A DNA stretch of 29,712 nt from Candidatus Cloacimonetes bacterium 4572_55. Lineage in GTDB: Bacteria; 4572-55. The stretch spans positions 1 to 29,712 of the forward strand of contig NBMB01000036.1 in the NCBI GenBank assembly GCA_002084765.1. The letters run 5' to 3'. The translations under genes and the position numbers were made by a program. Shown here one piece after another: positions 1 to 6,309 of this stretch. Position 1 is the first letter of the stretch, and each line of letters opens with the position of its first letter. The notes under the pieces were generated by a model, which was given only the letters and a program-made list of their open reading frames with translations, was not told the origin of the DNA and ran no database searches.

Positions 1-210
1 GCTTGGGAAGACGCCTATTACAACTGGATACGACCCCATAAGGCATTGCGAATGGAAATCGAGGGTGATCCCAAACGGCGATGGAAACAACAAACACCCG
101 CAATAGCTGCCAAATTGACTGATCATATTTGGAATGTCAAAGAACTATTATTTATGGTGAGTGCCCCGCACCATTCCTCAAAAAATAATTTACAACACAT
201 AAAAGGGTGA
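1..210 (+). CDS. IS transposase, C-terminal fragment (5' end outside window)
   Basis: This open frame enters from the left window edge and stops at a TGA at 208-210, giving about 69 residues. It contains YYNWIRPHKALR and then TPAIAAKLTDHIW, followed by VKELL. That order matches the end of the integrase-like catalytic domain of DDE transposases (IS481/IS1-like), where an 'YNxxRPHxAL' helix is followed by a 'TPAMAAGLTDHxW' tail. The gene would catalyse transposition of its own element. Only the C-terminus is visible, so the catalytic triad, full length and IS family cannot be assigned. The last residues are encoded by the first copy of an 18-bp tandem repeat, so the natural C-terminus may have been altered there. 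Assignment to a transposase is fairly sure; the family is a guess. Confidence 0.75.
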   Translation, partial: AWEDAYYNWIRPHKALRMEIEGDPKRRWKQQTPAIAAKLTDHIWNVKELLFMVSAPHHSSKNNLQHIKG

Positions 211-228
211 CAACACATAAAAGGGTGA
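193..228 (+). repeat. 18-bp perfect tandem duplication at the end of the transposase gene
   Basis: The 18-mer caacacataaaagggtga occurs at 193-210 and again, immediately adjacent and without mismatch, at 211-228. The transposase stop codon is the last three bases of the first copy, and the second copy also ends in TGA. This may lie at or near the right end of the insertion sequence. No matching left end is in the window, so the terminal inverted repeat cannot be confirmed. Confidence 0.85.
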
Positions 229-245
229 CTACCAGGAATTACAAC

Positions 246-274
246 TTGCAATTATTCTGAATCCATGATAAATT
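246..274 (+). promoter_or_regulatory. possible sigma70-type promoter for the polyferredoxin gene
   Basis: TTGCAA at 246-251 is followed after 17 bp by TAAATT at 269-274, with a TG dinucleotide at 266-267 in the extended -10 position. It lies about 95 bp upstream of the start of the membrane polyferredoxin gene. Each hexamer matches the consensus at only four positions, so this is a weak prediction. It is close to the insertion-sequence remnant and could have been supplied or moved by it. Confidence 0.22.
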
Positions 275-367
275 GCTAAAAGATGCAAGATGCGGTGAAG
301 TGCGTCTCGTCTCATAATCGTATGCGCCTATGACAAAATTAGAAGTCGAATAAAGGGTAGGAGACCT

Positions 368-1780
368 ATGCTAAACATTATCAATCGATTATTTCAATTC
401 AACTGGTTTCCGTTAGTCCTACAAATAATCTCGTTCGGCGTATTCATCCTGCTGATCGCGGGAGGCTTTGTTGCCAACACCGAGGACATGGTCTTTGCCA
501 AAGTGTTGCGCAATACGAACTTGGCAAACCTGATTGTCTGGTCATATTGGTGGCCCCTGATTATCCTATCATCGATATTTCTCGGTCGCGTCTGGTGCAC
601 AGTGTGTCCGATGGAACTGGTAACTTCGCTGGCTGCCAAAGTTGGACTAAAGCAAAAGCCTCCAGCTTTCCTGCGTTCTGGGTGGGTGATAACGGCTTTT
701 TATGTCCTCATCCTATTTGTCGGCATCCATACACTGGCCATCCATCGCGTTCCGTTTCGCATGGCACTTTACATGGCGACGCTATTTTCCGTAGCTATCG
801 TGAGCGGTCTATTGTTTTCTCGCAACGCCTTTTGTGCTTACATCTGTCCCATAGGCCATCTTCTGGGTGTCTACGCAAGGCTCGCCCCCATGAGTTGGGG
901 CGTGAAGGACAAGTCAGTCTGTTCGGGGTGCAAAGATAAATCGTGCGTTTCAAACAGAATTGCATATAAATTCCAGGGGCGAAGCTGCGGCGTTGGTCTC
1001 TATCCCACTCATATCGACGACAACAGCGATTGCCTCCTTTGCGGGCAATGCCTGAAAGCTTGCGACCGCAACAATCCCGGTATCGTCGGACGACCCAATC
1101 CTGGGTGGTTCCCGAGACGCTGGTTCAAGGATATGTTGGAACTTAAGCCATTCACCGCAGCGCAAGCCGCTTTTGTCCTCATTGTATCCGGTTTTGTGGT
1201 TTATGAGGTGTTTACCGAGTGGACTGTGACCAAACAATTGCTACTGTGGCTGCCGACGAGATTAGAGCAAGAACTGGGTGTGAGCGGGGCATGGAGCCAC
1301 GGATTGATCAAGTCGCTGACGTTATTCGTCGTTTTCCCCGCGTGTGTCTGGCTATTTCCTTATGGCGCGTTCCGTTTGGTTGGCGGACGACTCCGGTTGA
1401 GCGACTACCTGCTCCGATTTGGCATTGCTTTCATCCCGATCATGGCATCCGCCCACGCCACTAAGGCACTGCTCAAAATGACTTCACGCATTCCCTATTG
1501 GAAATATACGGTGTCCGATCCGATCGGCGCGGAGACCGCTCGCGGCATTCTTGATAAAACCACGCAACTTGCGCCACTACCGGTCTGGCGCGACCCGATG
1601 ATCACACTCTTTTCCCTGGTTTTTATGAGCGTCGCAATACTGCTGAGCCTATCTATCGTGCGTAAGCTGATTACTGAACACGTTTCTGATTCAGGGTGGC
1701 GCAGCGTGTTGCTCTACCTCATCCCCGGAGTGTTTGGAGGAGCGTTTTTTGTGATGTTGATTGCGTGGCGAGTTTTATAA
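368..1780 (+). CDS. Membrane-bound 4Fe-4S polyferredoxin (NapH/NosR/CcoG-like)
   Basis: This is a 470-residue polytopic membrane iron-sulfur protein. Hydrophobic segments are visible near residues 15-35, 55-75, 105-125, 133-150, 268-285, 315-335, 345-365, 415-430 and 447-468. Two membrane-proximal motifs, C77xxC80P and C156xxxC160P, resemble the paired cysteine-proline motifs of NapH and NosR. A soluble ferredoxin-like part follows, with C185xxC188xxxxC193 and C207, then a complete C222xxC225xxC228xxxC232 cluster motif. Family knowledge suggests electron transfer from the quinone pool or a membrane donor to a periplasmic or cytoplasmic acceptor; the partner is unknown. The start is supported by GGTAGGAG a few bases upstream. 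No nap, nos or cytochrome oxidase genes lie beside it, so the physiological role is open. The residues after 240 (about half the protein) extend beyond the usual NapH length. Confidence 0.8.
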   Translation: MLNIINRLFQFNWFPLVLQIISFGVFILLIAGGFVANTEDMVFAKVLRNTNLANLIVWSYWWPLIILSSIFLGRVWCTVCPMELVTSLAAKVGLKQKPPAFLRSGWVITAFYVLILFVGIHTLAIHRVPFRMALYMATLFSVAIVSGLLFSRNAFCAYICPIGHLLGVYARLAPMSWGVKDKSVCSGCKDKSCVSNRIAYKFQGRSCGVGLYPTHIDDNSDCLLCGQCLKACDRNNPGIVGRPNPGWFPRRWFKDMLELKPFTAAQAAFVLIVSGFVVYEVFTEWTVTKQLLLWLPTRLEQELGVSGAWSHGLIKSLTLFVVFPACVWLFPYGAFRLVGGRLRLSDYLLRFGIAFIPIMASAHATKALLKMTSRIPYWKYTVSDPIGAETARGILDKTTQLAPLPVWRDPMITLFSLVFMSVAILLSLSIVRKLITEHVSDSGWRSVLLYLIPGVFGGAFFVMLIAWRVL

Positions 1781-1855
1781 ATTATTCATGATTGCGTTAT
1801 AGGGAACTATGGGTTCAGTTCTATGGTTATTTTTTGTACAGGTATAATTTTTCCT

Positions 1856-1884
1856 TTGACATAAAATCGATAAGATGGTATCCT
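1856..1884 (+). promoter_or_regulatory. possible sigma70 promoter for cheB
   Basis: A perfect TTGACA at 1856-1861 is followed after 17 bp by TATCCT at 1879-1884, in the 248-bp AT-rich gap between the polyferredoxin and cheB. Transcription would start about 135 bp before the cheB ATG. A TATAAT string at 1843-1848 is also present but lacks a -35 at the right distance. Nothing else recognisable was seen in 1781-2028. Confidence 0.4.
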
Positions 1885-2028
1885 TCTCGCGTGTCACATT
1901 TCTGCGAATGAATTTTGATAACGTCTAATTAACGACGCGAATTCTTAAAATTTAATGATTTAAACAAGTGCTTAATTTTTTCGATAGTACTTCATTTTTT
2001 TACACATAGCCCGCGACCAAAAATAAAT

Positions 2029-3087
2029 ATGACTTTACAGAAAAAACTCATAAAAGCATTGGTAGTTGACGATTCGCTGTTCATGCGGACACTGATCTCC
2101 AACATTTTGGAAAGCTACGACGACATCATAGTTGTAGGAACAGCTCGCGACGGATACGATGCGATAGAAAAGATTCATCTTTTAAACCCTGATGTGGTGA
2201 CGCTCGACATTGATATGCCTCGACTGGACGGGATTGGCACGCTTGGTTATATTATGAGCGAGTGCCCCACACCGGTTATCATCATCAGCGGCGTCATGTA
2301 TCGCAATTCCGAAACCACAATGAAGGCTCTGGACTACGGAGCTGTCGATTTTATCGCCAAGCCCGCCGGTCAAATTTCTCTCAATATCCGAGCAATTGAA
2401 AAGGAACTGATCGCTAAGATACGCACAGTCGTGCACGTTGATCTAAAAAAATTGCCGTTTGTTCTTTCTCAGAAATCACCAGATTCTTCCATACCCCTGC
2501 CCGATTTGTCCCATAAGGCGTTCCCACTGGTGATCATCGGCGCGTCTACTGGAGGACCGAGAGCGATTTCCTACCTGATCCAGCATCTCCCTGTCGCCGC
2601 TCTTGTCGGGTCGTTCCTCATCATCCAGCACATGCCTATGGGATTTACCCTGCCGTTCGCCAGACGCTTAGACAACCTCTCCCTAATGAATGTGACCGAA
2701 GCTGAAGTTGGAAATATTCTGACTCCCGGCTCCTGTTATGTAGCTCCGGCTGGGCACCATCTGGTTTTAGAAAAACAGAAAAACGACATTGGTATCCACT
2801 TTGACGACGGTCCAAAAGAGCATGGAGTCCGACCCTCGATGAGCGTTACCCTTCGCTCTGCCGCGCTGTTGAATCATCCCCGCTCCATCTGCGTCATCCT
2901 GACCGGGATGGGGTCGGACGGATCTGATGGATGTAAAAAAATGAAGGAAACAGGCGCGGTTATCATTGTCCAAAATGAGGAGAGCAGCGTAGTTTTTGGT
3001 ATGCCAGGCGCGGCGATAAAGACCGGATGCGTGGATGAGGAGTTGCCGTTAAAGGATATCCCGAACCGAATTGCCGATCTGATGTAA
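2029..3087 (+). CDS. cheB: Chemotaxis response regulator protein-glutamate methylesterase CheB
   Basis: This 352-residue protein has the two-domain CheB layout. The N-terminal receiver domain (about 7-125) shows the acidic pair D14-D15, phospho-acceptor D60 in VTLDIDMP, and K111 in the AKPAG loop. The C-terminal methylesterase domain (about 165-350) shows the catalytic set S173 in GASTGGP, H201 in IQHMP and D297 in LTGMGSDG. CheB removes methyl groups from, and deamidates, chemoreceptor glutamates/glutamines in adaptation. Length is normal for the family. No clear Shine-Dalgarno precedes the ATG at 2029, unlike its neighbours, but the receiver begins only seven residues in, so a much later start is unlikely. 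No cheR, cheA, cheW or receptor gene is in the window. It is therefore an orphan here, and could regulate a non-motility chemosensory pathway. Confidence 0.95.
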   Translation: MTLQKKLIKALVVDDSLFMRTLISNILESYDDIIVVGTARDGYDAIEKIHLLNPDVVTLDIDMPRLDGIGTLGYIMSECPTPVIIISGVMYRNSETTMKALDYGAVDFIAKPAGQISLNIRAIEKELIAKIRTVVHVDLKKLPFVLSQKSPDSSIPLPDLSHKAFPLVIIGASTGGPRAISYLIQHLPVAALVGSFLIIQHMPMGFTLPFARRLDNLSLMNVTEAEVGNILTPGSCYVAPAGHHLVLEKQKNDIGIHFDDGPKEHGVRPSMSVTLRSAALLNHPRSICVILTGMGSDGSDGCKKMKETGAVIIVQNEESSVVFGMPGAAIKTGCVDEELPLKDIPNRIADLM

Positions 3088-3119
3088 CACTATTTTTTCA
3101 CTTCACAAAGGCGTTGACA

Positions 3120-3968
3120 ATGGAAAAAACAGTACGACAACCTGCTGTAGCGGGCATGTTTTACACGGAAAACAGCGAGCAACTGCAGAGTCAAATCAAT
3201 CGATTCTATAAAAACGCTCGCCCAGAATCGGTACGTGGCGGGATCGTGGGGCTGATCTCTCCTCACGCAGGATATTATTACTCGGGTCAAGTCTCGGCGT
3301 ACGGTTATAAACTTCTGAAACCGGACGCGTTTGATTCCGTTATTGTGATTGCTCCCAGCCATAACGTTCCCTTTGATGGATGTTCTCTGTACCATATTGG
3401 CGGATATCGGACTCCTTTGGGAACGATCGACCTGGATGAAGAAATTATCGAGCGAATGATGCAAGCCGATGACATTATAGGCTTTAACAAGGACGCGCAC
3501 AAAAAAGAACATTCATTGGAAGTGCAATTGCCCTTGCTACAAGGACGGCTCAAAAAATTCAAATTGACGCCGATTCTCATGGGCAGACAGGTAGAAGAGA
3601 CGTGGACGCGGCTCGCCGAGGTGATTACTTCCGTGGTTTCCTCGATGAAAAATAAAAAAATCCTTCTCATTGGCAGCACAGACCTGTCCCATTTTTATAA
3701 CTATCAAACCGCGGTCGATTTGGATAAAGCGATCTTGGATCGGGTCAATGCGTACGACATCGACGGTTTGCGCAACGACGTCCGCAATCGGAAGTGCGAG
3801 GCGTGCGGCGCAGGTCCCATGCTCGCTGTGATGACCGCGGCAAAACAGCTCGGCGCGGACAGCGCAAAAGTTCTGAATTACATCAATTCTGGATATGTCA
3901 ACGGAGATCACAGCCGCGTCGTGGGCTACATGTCCGCGGTGTTATTTAAACGGGAGCGACCCGTTTGA
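3120..3968 (+). CDS. amrB: MEMO1-family protein, AmmeMemoRadiSam system protein B
   Basis: This is a MEMO-family protein of about 282 residues, the usual length. Numbering from the ATG at 3120, it shows H49 in SPHAGYYYSG, H81 in APSHNVPF, D188 and H191 in STDLSH, and C229 in CGAGP. These match the conserved metal-site histidines and cysteine known from human MEMO1, which has a fold related to class III non-haem dioxygenases. In bacteria this protein is often encoded with an AMMECR1-domain protein and a radical SAM protein (AmmeMemoRadiSam); neither partner is visible here. A TTG six bases earlier is in frame, but AAAGG at 3107-3111 is spaced 8 bases from the ATG and only 2 from the TTG, so the ATG is preferred. 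It follows cheB by 32 bases and may be co-transcribed. The biochemical reaction of bacterial family members is unsettled. Confidence 0.9.
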   Translation: MEKTVRQPAVAGMFYTENSEQLQSQINRFYKNARPESVRGGIVGLISPHAGYYYSGQVSAYGYKLLKPDAFDSVIVIAPSHNVPFDGCSLYHIGGYRTPLGTIDLDEEIIERMMQADDIIGFNKDAHKKEHSLEVQLPLLQGRLKKFKLTPILMGRQVEETWTRLAEVITSVVSSMKNKKILLIGSTDLSHFYNYQTAVDLDKAILDRVNAYDIDGLRNDVRNRKCEACGAGPMLAVMTAAKQLGADSAKVLNYINSGYVNGDHSRVVGYMSAVLFKRERPV

Positions 3969-4069
3969 CCAACGCTATCATACCCAGGCGCGTGTAAGCC
4001 TGAGTTTTATAATTGAACTCAAACTCACGTTCAAATTTCCATTCAAATTTTTAAAAGGAGGTCTTTTTA

Positions 4070-4756
4070 ATGGTAAAGGTTACCTTTCTCGGTCATGCCT
4101 GTTTTATGGTACAAACCGATTCGCACAAAGTTTTGATCGATCCGTTCTTAACTGGCAACCCACAAGCGACTCTGAAAGCCGAAGAGGTGGAAGCCGACGC
4201 GATCTTGATCACGCATGGACATGACGACCACATCGGAGACGCTTTGGCGATCTCCAAAAGAACCGGCGCAATGATCGTCGCCAATTTCGAGATCAGTTCC
4301 TATCTCGGTCGCAAGGAGGCCAAGACGCATCCCTTGCACATCGGGGGATCGCGAGAATTTGACTTTGGTAAGGTCAAACTAACTCCCGCGTTCCACGGCT
4401 CGTCTCGAATCGAAGACGACGCATTTGTCTATCTCGGTATGCCGGCAGGCGTCTTGCTAACTATGGGCGGCAAAACGATTTATCATGCTGGAGATACCGG
4501 TCTGTTCGGCGATATGAAGCTGCTCGGCGAAATGAATGAAATCGATGTGGCTCTGTTGCCAATCGGCGATAATTTTACAATGGGCGTTGCCGACGCAGTC
4601 AAAGCAGTCGAGTTCCTGAATCCCAAATATGTCGTGCCTATGCACTATAATACATGGGAAATCATCAATGCGAATCCGCAAGAATTTGTCGATCTGTTGA
4701 AGGAAAGTCCGGCGCAAGCAGTCGCGCTGAAACCGAACGAATCGCTCTCTCTGTAA
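4070..4756 (+). CDS. UPF0173-type metal-dependent hydrolase (metallo-beta-lactamase fold)
   Basis: This 228-residue cytoplasmic protein has no signal peptide. It opens with the strand MVKVTFLGHACF and carries the metal-binding signature H49-G-H51-D-D53-H54 in ITHGHDDHIGD, H109 in AFHGS, D142 in HAGDTGLF and H192 in PMHYNTW. These, and the length, match the UPF0173 (YtkL-like) branch of the metallo-beta-lactamase superfamily, which is predicted to bind two divalent metal ions and hydrolyse an unknown substrate. The start is well supported by AAGGAGG about 9 bases upstream. It lies 101 bp after the MEMO gene, a gap that contains a weak hairpin (4001-4006 with 4016-4021), so it may have its own expression signal. 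The fold assignment is secure, the substrate unknown. Confidence 0.92.
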   Translation: MVKVTFLGHACFMVQTDSHKVLIDPFLTGNPQATLKAEEVEADAILITHGHDDHIGDALAISKRTGAMIVANFEISSYLGRKEAKTHPLHIGGSREFDFGKVKLTPAFHGSSRIEDDAFVYLGMPAGVLLTMGGKTIYHAGDTGLFGDMKLLGEMNEIDVALLPIGDNFTMGVADAVKAVEFLNPKYVVPMHYNTWEIINANPQEFVDLLKESPAQAVALKPNESLSL

Positions 4757-4767
4757 GATGGAAAAAC

Positions 4768-4795
4768 CGCGGGCGTTGGGGATCCGGCGTCCGCG
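4768..4795 (+). terminator. possible hairpin terminator after the UPF0173 gene
   Basis: CGCGGGCG at 4768-4775 can pair with CGTCCGCG at 4788-4795 (eight pairs including one G-U) across a 12-base loop, 11 bases after the stop codon. The following bases are A/T-rich (tataaattt) but there is no clean U-tract, so intrinsic termination is uncertain. It separates the cytoplasmic gene from the secreted-protein block. Confidence 0.35.
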
Positions 4796-4856
4796 TATAA
4801 ATTTAACAAACGTTTTTGAGATTTATGGAACACCCGCATTTTTCTGAGGAGGAAAA

Positions 4857-6275
4857 TTGAAACCAATTTATTTTCTAATATTAATAGTTCTAATATCAAT
4901 AATACCCAGACCCAGTATGAAATTACACGCGCAGGAGATACTCTTCAGAATGCCGGAGGAGACTGGACAGCATGAAGGAACCTGGCTTCAGTGGCCCCAC
5001 GATTATACGTATGGCGCGGGGTATCGTGATGATGTTGAGAGCACCTGGATCGAGATGACTCGGGGGCTGGTAACGGGTGAAAATGTGCATATCATTGCCT
5101 ATAATAATCAAGAAGAATTGCATATTATCCAAGTTTTAACAAACGCCAATGTGCCTTTAACTCGCATTGATTTTTATATTTATCCCACAGACGATTTTTG
5201 GGTGCGAGATAATGGTCCTATTTTTGTTTATGATAATGAGAGCAACCAACTCATTACTGATTGGGGATTTAACGGATGGGGTAATAGGTATCCATACGAA
5301 AACTGCGATATTATTCCCGAACTGGTAAGCGAGGACATCGGCATACCGCGGGTTGATCTGAGTGCTGTGGTTTTAGAAGGCGGATCCATCGAAGTCGATG
5401 GGAATGGAACGCTCATGGCGACGCGGAGTTCCATTATCAATAACAACCGGAACCCGGATTTGTCCCAAAGTCAGATCGAAGAATATTTGACTATTTATTT
5501 GGGAATCTCCCACTTTATTTGGCTGGATGGAGTTCCCAACCTGGACATTACCGACTTTCACATAGATGGGTTTGCCAGATTTTACGATTCGAGCACAATT
5601 GTCTGTTTGGACGAGGCTGGCTTAGTTGATTGGGGGACTCCAGATAGCGATATCGATATTTTGTTGAGTGCCCAAAACATAGAAGGAAATGATTACGATT
5701 TTGTTTTTTTACCTTTAACTCAAAACAATGTGGTCACCGCATACGGTCAAAATCTTGGCTACAAAGGGTCGTACGTAAATTATTACATTGGCAACAGCGT
5801 TGTTCTGGTTCCCCATTATAGCGATCCAAATGACGATGTTGTCATATCAATTTTGGAGAATTTATACCCAAATCGAACTGTGGTCGGAGTTGATGTGCGC
5901 AACATGTACGCAGGCGGAGGCATGATCCATTGCGTCACGCAACAACAACCGATCGACCTTACTTCTATAGGAACAGAAGGCAATTTGGACAATATATTTT
6001 TGTTTCAATTGCGTCAGAATTATCCAAATCCTTTCAATCTCAATGCCACCATCCCCTACTCCTTGACAAAAGCATCCACCGTAACCATCAAAATTTACAA
6101 CGCCTCTGGGCAACTTGTCAAGACACTGGTGGATGGCAACGTCTCTGCCGGACAACATGAAGCGGTCTGGGATGGGACAGATAACGCCGCCCAGACCGTG
6201 AGTAGCGGAATCTATTTCTACAAAATGAAAGCTGAGGGGTTCAGGCGGATTAAGTGGATGACGCTTATCAAATGA
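4857..6275 (+). CDS. Secreted agmatine/peptidyl-arginine deiminase with type IX-type sorting tail
   Basis: This 472-residue protein starts at TTG 4857. GAGGAGG lies just upstream, and this start gives a signal peptide (MKPIYFLILIVLISIIP...) that the next ATG at 4917 would lose. Residues about 28-366 form a PAD_porph/AguA deiminase: WVRDNGP (115-121), EGG (174-176), TDFHIDGFARF (232-242, H235 and D237) and the nucleophile C359 in GGGMIHCVTQQQP. The reaction is hydrolysis of a guanidine group (agmatine, or arginine in a peptide) to citrulline-type product plus ammonia. Residues about 382-472 are a C-terminal sorting module (LRQNYPNPFN ... SSGIYFYKMK ... MTLIK). Bacterial agmatine deiminases are normally cytosolic, while Porphyromonas PPAD is secreted with a C-terminal sorting domain, so this architecture resembles PPAD. 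Substrate cannot be decided from sequence. The next gene is 34 bp downstream, suggesting co-transcription. Confidence 0.88.
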   Translation: MKPIYFLILIVLISIIPRPSMKLHAQEILFRMPEETGQHEGTWLQWPHDYTYGAGYRDDVESTWIEMTRGLVTGENVHIIAYNNQEELHIIQVLTNANVPLTRIDFYIYPTDDFWVRDNGPIFVYDNESNQLITDWGFNGWGNRYPYENCDIIPELVSEDIGIPRVDLSAVVLEGGSIEVDGNGTLMATRSSIINNNRNPDLSQSQIEEYLTIYLGISHFIWLDGVPNLDITDFHIDGFARFYDSSTIVCLDEAGLVDWGTPDSDIDILLSAQNIEGNDYDFVFLPLTQNNVVTAYGQNLGYKGSYVNYYIGNSVVLVPHYSDPNDDVVISILENLYPNRTVVGVDVRNMYAGGGMIHCVTQQQPIDLTSIGTEGNLDNIFLFQLRQNYPNPFNLNATIPYSLTKASTVTIKIYNASGQLVKTLVDGNVSAGQHEAVWDGTDNAAQTVSSGIYFYKMKAEGFRRIKWMTLIK

Positions 6276-6309
6276 CCGCGTTGATATCCAATTAAAAAAA
6301 GGAAAATTT

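Noticed and set aside
547-939. Overlapping plus-strand frame inside the polyferredoxin gene
   Set aside because: The translation is not protein-like, while the other frame shows conserved cysteine motifs and membrane segments.
3114-3119. TTG start for the MEMO gene
   Set aside because: The ATG six bases later is correctly spaced from AAAGG, while the TTG is only two bases from it.
4001-4021. Hairpin TGAGTT/AACTCA between the MEMO and UPF0173 genes
   Set aside because: Six A/T-rich pairs with a nine-base loop and no T-run; likely chance in AT-rich sequence.
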